A stretch of DNA of 64,000 nucleotides from JACMLD01 sp033761915 (GTDB lineage: Bacteria > Bacteroidota > Bacteroidia > Chitinophagales > Chitinophagaceae), in contig JANRMC010000156.1 in assembly GCA_033761915.1 (NCBI GenBank), positions 6,988 to 70,987 of the forward strand, given 5' to 3'. The notes beneath the pieces were generated by a model, which saw nothing but the letters and a program-made list of their open reading frames with translations, had not been told where the DNA came from and searched no databases. A program made the translations under genes and the position numbers. Position 1 is the first letter of the stretch. Every line of letters starts with the position of its first letter. This document shows positions 44,170 through 51,803 of this stretch, in pieces.

Positions 44170-45183
44170 ATGAAACTGGTATCGTTTATTAAAGATGGCT
44201 ATGAAAAATTAGGAGTGGTGTTTGATGGAAGCGTGTATGATATGGAATTGCTGCACCCCGATTTGCCCAATACCATGGGTTTGTTTTTAAATTTTTGGGA
44301 GGATTATATGCCGCTGGCACAAGCCGTGCATAACCGTTTAAAAGAAGGTAATATAAGTGAAGCAAAAGGACTGCCATTGAGCGAAACAGATTTGCTGGCA
44401 CCCGTGCCACACCCTACATCGTGCAGAGATGGATATGCATTCAGGCAACATGTGGCTGCTGCACGCCGCAACCGTAAAGTGGATATGATTGCTGAGTTTG
44501 ACCAATACCCCATTTTTTATTTTACCAATCATCATAGTGTGCAAGGCCCCGGCCCGGTTGTATGCATGCCCGATCATTTTGAGAAACTGGACTTTGAACT
44601 GGAAGTGGCAATTGTTATTTGTAAACAGGGCCGCAACATTCGTGCAGCAGAGGCAGATGCATATATTGGAGGTTTAATGATTATGAATGATATGAGTGCA
44701 CGCCGTTTGCAAATGGAAGAGATGTTGTTAAACCTGGGCCCTGCTAAAGGAAAAGATTTTTCTACGGTAATTGGTCCGTGGTTGGTAACGCTGGATGAGC
44801 TGGCTGCTTTTGAAACGGCTGCAAAAGAAAATCATACCGGTAAAAACTGGAATTTAAATATGAAATGTTTTGTAAACGGTGTACAGGTAAGCAATGGCAA
44901 TGTGGCCGATATGGACTGGACCTTTGCAGAAATTATTGAACGTTGTTCTTATGGCGTAACCCTTTACCCCGGAGATGTTATTGGCAGCGGCACTGTGGGC
45001 ACCGGTTGCTTTTTAGAATTAAATGGTACCGGTAAATTAAACAACCCTGAGTATAAAGAACAGTGGCTGCAGGATGGTGATGTGGTGGAAATGGAAATTG
45101 ATGGATTAGGCAAACTAAGCAATACCATTGTAAAAGATGAGGACGACTTTTCAATACTGGCCCTTAAAAAAAATCTTTTGTAA
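44170..45183 (+). CDS. Fumarylacetoacetate hydrolase family protein
   Basis: The product has 337 residues from the ATG at 44170 (MKLVSFIKDGYEKLGVVFDG); the longer frame from 44071 translates the repeat arm R10. The FAH domain shows FDQYPIFYFTNHHSVQGPG, the metal-binding region KLDFELEVAIVI, LMIMNDMSARRLQ and GTGCFLELNG. These resemble fumarylacetoacetases of tyrosine breakdown, but the family also includes other C-C hydrolases. A flavin reductase gene follows 12 bp later. Confidence 0.87.
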   Translation: MKLVSFIKDGYEKLGVVFDGSVYDMELLHPDLPNTMGLFLNFWEDYMPLAQAVHNRLKEGNISEAKGLPLSETDLLAPVPHPTSCRDGYAFRQHVAAARRNRKVDMIAEFDQYPIFYFTNHHSVQGPGPVVCMPDHFEKLDFELEVAIVICKQGRNIRAAEADAYIGGLMIMNDMSARRLQMEEMLLNLGPAKGKDFSTVIGPWLVTLDELAAFETAAKENHTGKNWNLNMKCFVNGVQVSNGNVADMDWTFAEIIERCSYGVTLYPGDVIGSGTVGTGCFLELNGTGKLNNPEYKEQWLQDGDVVEMEIDGLGKLSNTIVKDEDDFSILALKKNLL

Positions 45184-45195
45184 TAAACTGGTTGT

Positions 45196-46080
45196 ATGAT
45201 TTTGCAATTAAACGAACTGAAGCCGGGTGTAAAACAAAATTGGTTGCAACATGCCATAGCTCCGCGACCCATAGCCCTAGCTTCTACTATAGATGCTGCG
45301 GGTACTATTAACCTGAGCCCTTTTAGTTTTTTTAATTTGTTTTCATCGCATCCGCCTGTGGTAGTATTTTCTCCGGCAAGACGGGTAAGGGATAATACCA
45401 GCAAGCATACTTTAGAAAATGTATTGAGTGTGCCGGAAGTGGTAATAAATATTTGTGATTACGATATGGTGCAGCAAATGAGTTTATCCAGCTGCGAATA
45501 TCCAAAGGGGGTGAATGAATTTGAGAAAGCAGGCTTTACGCAGGAAGCAGCCACACAGGTGCGTCCGCCCATGGTTAAAGAAAGCAAGGTAAAGTTAGAG
45601 TGTAAAGTACTTGAAGTAAAACCACTGGGCGATAATGGCGGCGCCGGTAACCTGGTTATTTGCGAAGTATTGGTAATGCACGTGTGCGAAACCATATTGA
45701 AAGAAGATGGCAGTATGATAGACCCGCACAAACTGCAGCACATTGCAAGGTTGGGGGGCGATTGGTATTGCAAAGTAAACAGCACCAATTTATTTGCTGT
45801 AGAGAAACCCAATACTCAATTGGGCATTGGTGTAGATAGCCTGCCCGAGAGCATTCGTAACAGCACTATTTTAACCGGTAATAATTTAGGACAACTGGCC
45901 AATGTGCACGATATGCCGGTGATAGACCCCGCGTTTACTGACGATCATTTAAAACAAATTGTACAATACTACAGCGTCAATCCACCCGAAATGGAAAAAG
46001 AACTGCATTTGTATGCGCAACAATTATTACAGCAAAATAATATAAACGCAGCTTGGCAGGTGCTGCTGGCTGCTGGTTAA
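45196..46080 (+). CDS. Flavin reductase family protein (FMN-binding split barrel)
   Basis: A 294-residue protein. The N-terminal flavin-reductase-like domain has APRPIALASTIDAAGTINLS and FSFFNLFSSHPPVVVFSP, followed by CEYPKGVNEFEKAGF. The C-terminal extension of about 90 residues is all-helical. Members supply reduced flavin or act as flavin-binding oxidoreductases; the pairing with the FAH-type gene suggests aromatic compound breakdown, by inference. Confidence 0.85.
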   Translation: MILQLNELKPGVKQNWLQHAIAPRPIALASTIDAAGTINLSPFSFFNLFSSHPPVVVFSPARRVRDNTSKHTLENVLSVPEVVINICDYDMVQQMSLSSCEYPKGVNEFEKAGFTQEAATQVRPPMVKESKVKLECKVLEVKPLGDNGGAGNLVICEVLVMHVCETILKEDGSMIDPHKLQHIARLGGDWYCKVNSTNLFAVEKPNTQLGIGVDSLPESIRNSTILTGNNLGQLANVHDMPVIDPAFTDDHLKQIVQYYSVNPPEMEKELHLYAQQLLQQNNINAAWQVLLAAG

Positions 46081-46083
46081 TTG

Positions 46084-46267
46084 GGTAACCAGCAATAGTT
46101 TTTCAATGCAGCATCCTTGCGTCGCACACTTCAACAGCAGAAATGGAATGGGCAAAAGGCTTGAGATGTAGGCCCTATACCCTAGGCCCCATACCTTTTA
46201 CTATAGCTGAAGTGTCCGCCTCATAAGGCGGAACGGCTGCTTATCCGGAGTTACAGCAGCCGGCTAC
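46084..46267. repeat. Intergenic repeat copy R11 (full length, variant right arm)
   Basis: The left inner end CTTGCGTCGCACACTTCAAC starts at 46116, and the outer arm GGTAACCAGC at 46084. The right inner end is CCGCCTCATAAGGCGGAAC in place of GCGACGCAAC, the same kind of variant as in R3; an outer GCTACCC follows. The interior contains CCCTATACC and CCCCATACC. It ends 50 bp before pheS. Confidence 0.75.
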
Positions 46268-46279
46268 CCAACCCTGCTT

Positions 46280-46313
46280 TTTGCTTTCTAAAACAGCCAA
46301 TGGCTTATATTTG
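46280..46313 (+). promoter_or_regulatory. Promoter of pheS, leaderless geometry
   Basis: TATATTTG at 46306-46313 matches the -7 consensus, with TTTG at 46280-46283 spaced 22 bp. The pheS ATG starts only four bases after the box. Confidence 0.65.
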
Positions 46314-46317
46314 CGGC

Positions 46318-47346
46318 ATGGAACAGATTGTGCAACAGATTGACCAATACAAACAGGAAATTGAAGGCCTGCAGGTAACCGATGCCAAAGGTTTGGAAGA
46401 TTACCGCATTAAATTTTTAGGTACCAAAGGCATTGTAAAAGCGCTGATGGGCGAAATGAAAAATGTGCCCAACGAACAGAAAAAAGCGTTTGGCCAGGTG
46501 CTGAATGATTTTAAAATTTTTGCAGAAACAAAATATGAAAGCTGGAAGGAAACCGCTGTTAACGGCAGCAGTACCGTTGCGGCTATTGATGTGAGCCTGC
46601 CGGGAGACGAATTGCCACTGGGCAGCCGTCACCCTATCAGCCTGATGAAAAATCGGATTATTGAAATTTTCAGTCGCCTTGGTTTTAGTGTGGCCGATGG
46701 CCCCGAGATAGAAGACGACTTTCATAATTTTACAGCACTCAACCTGCCGCTGCATCACCCGGCGCGGGATATGCAGGATACCTTTTACATACAGCAAAAC
46801 CCCGATTGGTTATTGCGTACGCATACCAGCAATGTGCAGATACGTGAAATGGAAAAAGGGAAACTGCCCATACGCATGATTATGCCGGGCCGTGTTTACC
46901 GTAATGAAACGGTGAGTGCACGCAGCCACTGCTTCTTTCACCAGGTGGAGGGATTGTATATTGATGAAAACGTTTCTTTTGCCGACCTGAAGCAAACGCT
47001 TTATTTTTTTGTGCAGGAAATGTATGGCACCAATGTAAAAGTGCGGTTTCGCCCCAGCTATTTTCCGTTTACAGAACCCAGTGCAGAAATGGACATCAGT
47101 TGCCAGATTTGCCATGGCGATGGTTGCCGTATTTGTAAGCATACCGGTTGGTTAGAAATTTTAGGCTGTGGCATGGTACACCCCAACGTATTGCAAAACT
47201 GCGGCATAGACCCTAACAAATACAGCGGCTTTGCATTTGGTATGGGTATAGAACGGCCGGCGCTTTTAAAATACGGTATTACCGATATAAGATTATTCAG
47301 CGAAAACGATGTGCGGTTTTTAAAACAGTTTACCGCAGCAATATAA
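46318..47346 (+). CDS. pheS: Phenylalanyl-tRNA synthetase alpha subunit
   Basis: A 342-residue class II synthetase subunit from the ATG at 46318 (MEQIVQQIDQYKQEIEGL); a longer start at 46300 contains the promoter box. A coiled-coil N terminus is followed by the catalytic domain: LPLGSRHPISLM, motif 2 region PGRVYRNETVSARSHCFFHQ, and RPSYFPFTEPSAEMDIS. The C terminus FGMGIERPALLKYGITDIR is motif 3. It charges tRNA-Phe together with PheT, whose gene is not in the window. A terminator follows at 47354. Confidence 0.96.
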   Translation: MEQIVQQIDQYKQEIEGLQVTDAKGLEDYRIKFLGTKGIVKALMGEMKNVPNEQKKAFGQVLNDFKIFAETKYESWKETAVNGSSTVAAIDVSLPGDELPLGSRHPISLMKNRIIEIFSRLGFSVADGPEIEDDFHNFTALNLPLHHPARDMQDTFYIQQNPDWLLRTHTSNVQIREMEKGKLPIRMIMPGRVYRNETVSARSHCFFHQVEGLYIDENVSFADLKQTLYFFVQEMYGTNVKVRFRPSYFPFTEPSAEMDISCQICHGDGCRICKHTGWLEILGCGMVHPNVLQNCGIDPNKYSGFAFGMGIERPALLKYGITDIRLFSENDVRFLKQFTAAI

Positions 47347-47353
47347 AAATTGA

Positions 47354-47386
47354 AAGCAGGCACTGGTTAAGTGCCTGCTTTTTTTA
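47354..47386 (+). terminator. Terminator after pheS
   Basis: AAGCAGGCAC and GTGCCTGCTT form a perfect 10-bp stem with a T-rich tail, 7 bp after the pheS stop. Confidence 0.88.
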
Positions 47387-47424
47387 AATGCAGCCCCTAC
47401 CTTTACAAATCAATTGCATGCTTC

Positions 47425-48270
47425 ATGACTATTAACACCATTTGTATATGTGGCGCAGGTACTATGGGCCGTGGCATTGCCCAGGTGGCGGCGCAGGCAG
47501 GCTATCATACTATTTTATTTGATGTACATAATGAGGTGTTGCAACTAGCGGCTGCACGCCTTGAAAAAGATTTACAGCAGCTGGTAGATAAAAATAAAAT
47601 GACCCCCGCTGCAAAAGAAGAAACCTTACAGCACCTGTGTTTTACCACAGATAGTAATGATTGTATTGCAGATATTATTATTGAAGCCATTGTAGAAAAA
47701 GAAGCCGTTAAAGTTGGCCTGTTTAACCAGCTGGCAGAATTAAACCACAGCGAAACTATTTTTGCCACCAACACCTCTTCGTTATCAGTTACAGCCATAG
47801 CAGAAAAAGTAATGCACCCGGAAAGAGTGGTAGGTATGCACTTTTTTAATCCGGCACCGGTAATGAAACTGGTGGAAGTGGTGGCCACAGCGCTTACCCT
47901 ACCTGCCATAGTGCAACAAGTGGTGGCACTGGCTAAAGCAATGGGTAAAACACCGGTAGTATGTAAAGACGCACCCGGTTTTATTGTAAACCATGTGGCA
48001 AGGCCTTTTTATTTAGAAGCACTGCGGTTGGTGGAAGCCGGGCATGGCAACTACGCAACTATTGATGCTGTAATGGAAGCCAGCGGTTTTAAAATGGGCC
48101 CGTTTAAACTGATGGATTTAATTGGTAACGATATTAACTATGCAGTAAGCTGCCTGGTGTACGATCAGTTGCAGCAACCATTGCGCTTAAAGCCATCTAT
48201 CATACAAGAACAAAAGGTGCAGAGTAATGAGTTGGGTAAAAAAACAGGCAAGGGTTATTATCAATATTAA
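47425..48270 (+). CDS. 3-hydroxyacyl-CoA dehydrogenase (3-hydroxybutyryl-CoA type)
   Basis: A 281-residue protein from the ATG at 47425 (MTINTICICGAGTMGRGIAQ); the longer start at 47371 overlaps the pheS terminator. The dinucleotide loop GAGTMG, the catalytic pair region HFFNPAPVMKLVEVV, and the PGFIVNHVARPFYLEAL domain junction are typical. It oxidises 3-hydroxyacyl-CoA with NAD in fatty-acid or phenylacetate-type beta-oxidation. The SDR gene starts 2 bp downstream. Confidence 0.9.
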   Translation: MTINTICICGAGTMGRGIAQVAAQAGYHTILFDVHNEVLQLAAARLEKDLQQLVDKNKMTPAAKEETLQHLCFTTDSNDCIADIIIEAIVEKEAVKVGLFNQLAELNHSETIFATNTSSLSVTAIAEKVMHPERVVGMHFFNPAPVMKLVEVVATALTLPAIVQQVVALAKAMGKTPVVCKDAPGFIVNHVARPFYLEALRLVEAGHGNYATIDAVMEASGFKMGPFKLMDLIGNDINYAVSCLVYDQLQQPLRLKPSIIQEQKVQSNELGKKTGKGYYQY

Positions 48271-48272
48271 TT

Positions 48273-49286
48273 ATGCAGGCATTTAATAAAATATTAGTTA
48301 CAGGCGGCACGGGTTTTATTGGTGCCTATATTATAAAGGCATTAATAGAAAAAGGCTATAAGGTTAAGGCCATACGGCGCAGTAATACCGTACCTTTTTT
48401 TATTGATGCTGCATTATTACAACAGGTAGAATGGGTGAGTGGCGATGTGCTGGATATTGTAGCCCTTGAAAACGCCATGCAGGATTGTGATGCGGTAATA
48501 CATTCGGCCGCCATGGTTTCTTTTACCAAAGAAGAGCGGATGGCCATGTATAAAACCAATGTAGATGGTACAGCCAACGTAGTAAATACCTGCCTGCTGT
48601 TAAATATTAAAAAGCTGTTGTATGTAAGCTCTGTGGCAGCACTGGGCAGAACGGCAGCGGGAGATGAAGTAACCGAAGAAAAAAAATGGGAGCCCAGTAA
48701 AATTAATACACACTATGCCATAAGTAAGCACATGGCAGAAATGGAGCTGTGGCGGGCGGTGGGAGAAGGATTGAATGCGGTGGTCATAAACCCCAGTACT
48801 GTTTTAGGTTTTGGCGATTGGAAACAGTCCAGCAGCGCTATTTTCAGAAATGTTTATAATGAGTTTCCGTGGTATACCAATGGCATTAATGGTTTTGTGG
48901 CCGTAGAAGATGTAGCCAATGCTGCGGTATTGTTATTAGAAAGCAATATCAGCAACCAGCGGTTTATTGTTAATGGCGATAACTGGTCGTTTAAACAGTT
49001 GTTTACTACCATTGCAGATGGGCTGCAAAAAAAGCATCCTTCTAAAGAAGCCACGCCTTTTTTAGGAGAAATAGCCTGGCGTATAGAAAAAATAAAAGCA
49101 TTATTTACGGGTAACAAACCCCTGCTTACTAAAGAAAGTGCCCGTGTGGCGCATAGTAAAACCTATTTCAGTAATCAAAAAATTTTAGCGGCATTGCCCG
49201 GCTTTAGGTTTACCCCGCTTCAAACAGCCATTGTAGCAGCCTGTAAAAAATATGTTAATCATTACGGCGCAGGCAATAAGAATTAA
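48273..49286 (+). CDS. NAD-dependent epimerase/dehydratase (extended SDR) family protein
   Basis: A 337-residue protein with TGGTGFIGAYIIKALIEKGY at the N terminus and the catalytic YAISK motif (Tyr-x-x-x-Lys) in HYAISKHMAEMELW. The Ser of LLYVSSVAALG completes the triad. The substrate loop NPSTVLGFGDWKQSS is like that of dihydroflavonol-4-reductase relatives. A substrate cannot be named; it is tightly linked to the hydroxyacyl-CoA dehydrogenase gene. Confidence 0.87.
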   Translation: MQAFNKILVTGGTGFIGAYIIKALIEKGYKVKAIRRSNTVPFFIDAALLQQVEWVSGDVLDIVALENAMQDCDAVIHSAAMVSFTKEERMAMYKTNVDGTANVVNTCLLLNIKKLLYVSSVAALGRTAAGDEVTEEKKWEPSKINTHYAISKHMAEMELWRAVGEGLNAVVINPSTVLGFGDWKQSSSAIFRNVYNEFPWYTNGINGFVAVEDVANAAVLLLESNISNQRFIVNGDNWSFKQLFTTIADGLQKKHPSKEATPFLGEIAWRIEKIKALFTGNKPLLTKESARVAHSKTYFSNQKILAALPGFRFTPLQTAIVAACKKYVNHYGAGNKN

Positions 49287-49330
49287 CAGCAAAATTGGTT
49301 TAGTAATTGCATGTGTATTTGTACTTTTCA

Positions 49331-49400
49331 GTAACAGGTAGCCAGCTGCAGAGGTACTATCAGGCATCGTTGCGTCGCACTCTTCAACATTAGTACGCTA
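49331..49400. repeat. Intergenic repeat copy R12 (left arm only)
   Basis: GTTGCGTCGCACTCTTCAAC starts at 49369 with an outer GTAACAGGTAGCCAGC at 49331. No right arm follows before the duplicated leader at 49414. Confidence 0.65.
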
Positions 49401-49413
49401 TTGAATACGGTGG

Positions 49414-49536
49414 CCCCAAACAATAAAAGACAACACATGCAAAGAGGAATAAAAATTATTGAGCAATTTTATAAACAGTCTAAAATGATTTTTATTCCGA
49501 CTCCATGTGACCCCAAACAATAAAAGACAACACATG
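49414..49536 (+). repeat. Duplicated 26-bp leader upstream of the CarboxypepD_reg gene
   Basis: The same 26 bases (starting CCCCAAACAATAAAAG and ending in ATG) occur at 49414-49439 and 49511-49536, spaced by 97 bp; the second copy ends in the start codon of the next gene. Between them, GGAATAAAAAT (49446-49456) and ATTTTTATTCC (49488-49498) are a perfect inverted pair. The first copy's ATG opens a 28-codon frame that ends inside the second copy. Confidence 0.8.
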
Positions 49537-50619
49537 AAACCAATTGTTTTTTTCTTTCTGTTTCTTTTTACAATTTCAACACATGCACAAACTGTGGTGT
49601 ACGAGCAGTTTACTGTTACCGGCACCATAACAGATGCCGCTACCCAACAGCCCATGGCAGGTGCTTCGGTGTTTTGCCAAAACACCACATTGGGTGCCAT
49701 TACCAATGCAGAAGGTAAGTTTGTTTTAAAAGTGCCGGCAGGGGGGTACGATTTAATTATTTCTTACACCAGTTATGAAACGCAGGAGATGCGTATTAAT
49801 ACAGCTTCTTTAGCACCCATTGCAGTGGCTTTGAAGTTAAAAGATAAAAGCCTGGCAGAAGTAGCCGTGGTAGGCAGCAGTGAGGTGGCTGATGGTTTGG
49901 TAAAATATGGCCAGTTTTTTAAAGATAATTTTATAGGCACCACCAGCAATGCCAAACAATGCACCATACAAAACCCCGAGGCTTTGCAGTTTTATTTCAG
50001 CAAAAAAAGAAACCGCTTGCGGGTAAAAGCCAAAGAAGATTTAATTATTGTAAACAATGCATTGGGGTATAAAATTAAGTTTCAGTTAGACTCTTTCTCG
50101 TACGATTACAATACCAATATTAGTGCATACACCGGCTTTCCTTTTTTTGAGCAACTGGAAGGCGATGCCACACAAAAAGAAAACTGGAAACAAAACCGGG
50201 AAGAAGCTTATGCCGGCAGCCGCCTGCATTTTTTAAGAAGCTGGTACGATAGTACGCTGGAGCAGGAAGGGTATGTTTTAGAGTATGTAGACCCTAATTC
50301 AAAAACATTAAAAACCACACCCGTTAAAAACCCTTATGATAGTAGCATGTATGCGGTGATAGAAAACAATGATGTGGAAATAACCTATGGTGGCCGCCTG
50401 CGTATTATTTACAAAGAAGAACTGCCCGATGCTAATTATTTAAGTGTAAACAAACTGCCGGCCTACTTAAAATCTCAAATAACGATTATTGATGTGAACG
50501 ATGGTTTTGTAATACAGCAAAACGGTTATTTCTACGACCAGAATGATGTAACCAATACCGGCTACTGGAGCTGGGAGAAATTGGGCGATGCATTGCCGTA
50601 TGATTATAACCCGGAGTAA
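49534..50619 (+). CDS. Exported CarboxypepD_reg-like domain protein
   Basis: A 361-residue protein from the ATG at 49534 (signal peptide IVFFFLFLFTISTHAQ). A carboxypeptidase-regulatory-like domain follows (TVTGTITDAATQQPMAGAS, GAITNAEGKFVLKVPAGGYD) at about 30-115. The remainder (YGQFFKDNFIGTTSNAKQC, LIIVNNALGYKIKFQLDSF) is a conserved Bacteroidota C-terminal region of unknown role. It is probably on the cell surface or in the periplasm. Its leader is duplicated upstream. Confidence 0.82.
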   Translation: MKPIVFFFLFLFTISTHAQTVVYEQFTVTGTITDAATQQPMAGASVFCQNTTLGAITNAEGKFVLKVPAGGYDLIISYTSYETQEMRINTASLAPIAVALKLKDKSLAEVAVVGSSEVADGLVKYGQFFKDNFIGTTSNAKQCTIQNPEALQFYFSKKRNRLRVKAKEDLIIVNNALGYKIKFQLDSFSYDYNTNISAYTGFPFFEQLEGDATQKENWKQNREEAYAGSRLHFLRSWYDSTLEQEGYVLEYVDPNSKTLKTTPVKNPYDSSMYAVIENNDVEITYGGRLRIIYKEELPDANYLSVNKLPAYLKSQITIIDVNDGFVIQQNGYFYDQNDVTNTGYWSWEKLGDALPYDYNPE

Positions 50620-50629
50620 ATAATTACCG

Positions 50630-50697
50630 TTGCCCAAAGCCTTACTGCTAACAGGTGCGACGCAAGGATGCCGCCATGAAAAACAACTGCCGGTAAC
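50630..50697. repeat. Intergenic repeat copy R13 (right arm only)
   Basis: GTGCGACGCAAGGATGCCGC from 50655 followed by the outer arm CTGCCGGTAACAAAAT. GCAAGGATG instead of GCAACG is shared with R17 and R7. It lies in the convergent gap before the LpxD-like gene's stop. Confidence 0.7.
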
Positions 50698-50703
50698 AAA
50701 ATA

Positions 50704-51651
50704 CTATTTCAGGTTTTTAACCTTTTCCCAAATTTCTGGTATGCGTTTAATCCACACCAGCTCGCGGCGTTTATAAGAAGCATCTTCTGTAGGAGAGCCA
50801 AAATAAATTTTACCACCTTCTAAAGAACCGGGCACACCGCTTTGTGCCAGCACCACCGCATTATCTCCAATAGTTAATGTTTTACTTACACCCACCTGCC
50901 CCCACAGTACCACACCATTACCAATTTCAACCGCACCGGCAATACCCACCTGCGCAGCAATTAAACAATTTTTGCCCAGCACCGTATCGTGCCCAATATG
51001 AATCATATTATCCATTTTAGTGCCGCGACCAATAACAGTATCGTGGCTTACGCCGCGGTCAATAGTGCAACCGGCACCAATTTCCACATCATCTTCAATA
51101 AGCACCCGTCCGCAGCTGTTCATTTTTTTATACCAAACCTCGCGGTTCTTCTTGGTATTATAGTAAAAGGCATCGCTGCCAATAACTGTACCGGCTTGTA
51201 TTATTACGTTGTTGCCAATAATGCAATGGTCCAGTATGGTAACGTTGGGCTGTACAATACAGTTAGTGCCAATTTGCACATGGTGCCCAATAAACGCATT
51301 AGGGGCAATATAAGTGCCACTGCCAATAACAGCACTGCTGCTGATGTTTTGCGTGGCTTTTTCAAAAGGCCTGAAATGCGCGGTAATTTTTTGATAGGCT
51401 TCAAAGGGTTCAGCCACCACCAGCAGGGCCTTTCCTTCGGGCACCTCCACTGCTTTATTTATAATTATAAAGCTGGCGGCAGAGTGTATGCATTTATCGT
51501 AATACTTAGGGTGGTCAACAAACACCAGGTCGCCTGTTTCCACTTTATGAATTTCGTTAATGCCGGTAGCCATGCCATTGGTATTACCCACTAATTCTGC
51601 ATTTAAAAATGTTGCCAGCCATTGCATGCTTACCGGGGAGGGAAAACGCAT
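50704..51651 (-). CDS. LpxD-like UDP-3-O-acylglucosamine N-acyltransferase
   Basis: A 315-residue protein from the ATG at 51651 (MRFPSPVSMQWLATFL); longer starts run into repeat R14. An N-terminal substrate-binding domain precedes a left-handed beta-helix of hexapeptide repeats (for example IAPNAFIGHHVQIGTN, IIGNNVIIQAGTVIG), with MIHIGHD at the catalytic His position. The family adds the second acyl chain in lipid A synthesis. Bacteroidota often have a second LpxD, and no other lpx gene lies here, so this may be the paralogue. Confidence 0.8.
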   Translation of the reverse strand: MRFPSPVSMQWLATFLNAELVGNTNGMATGINEIHKVETGDLVFVDHPKYYDKCIHSAASFIIINKAVEVPEGKALLVVAEPFEAYQKITAHFRPFEKATQNISSSAVIGSGTYIAPNAFIGHHVQIGTNCIVQPNVTILDHCIIGNNVIIQAGTVIGSDAFYYNTKKNREVWYKKMNSCGRVLIEDDVEIGAGCTIDRGVSHDTVIGRGTKMDNMIHIGHDTVLGKNCLIAAQVGIAGAVEIGNGVVLWGQVGVSKTLTIGDNAVVLAQSGVPGSLEGGKIYFGSPTEDASYKRRELVWIKRIPEIWEKVKNLK

Positions 51652-51703
51652 AGTAAAAGTTTTTGCAAAAGTAGCTAGCTGCTGGTTGAAAACATAAGAT
51701 TTT

Positions 51704-51775
51704 TTGGTAACCAGCGGTAGTGCTGCTATTTGGCACCGTTGCGTCGCACTCTTATACATAAGTATGTAACGCAGC
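51704..51775. repeat. Intergenic repeat copy R14 (short, degenerate right arm)
   Basis: GGTAACCAGCGG at 51706 and GTTGCGTCGCACTCTTATAC at 51738 form the left arm; GTATGTAACGCAGCC is a degraded right end. It lies in the divergent gap between the LpxD-like gene and rlmD. Confidence 0.7.
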
Positions 51776-51791
51776 CTTGGCCCTCATTGCT

Positions 51792-51799
51792 TATTTTTG
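51792..51799 (+). promoter_or_regulatory. Putative -7 promoter box of rlmD, leaderless geometry
   Basis: TATTTTTG lies four bases before the rlmD ATG at 51804. No TTTG is present at the -33 distance. Confidence 0.5.
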
Positions 51800-51803
51800 C
51801 GCC

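Noticed and set aside
49437..49523. 28-codon frame between the duplicated leaders
   Set aside because: It is bounded by the duplicated sequence at both ends and encodes no recognisable motif; kept only as part of the duplication finding.
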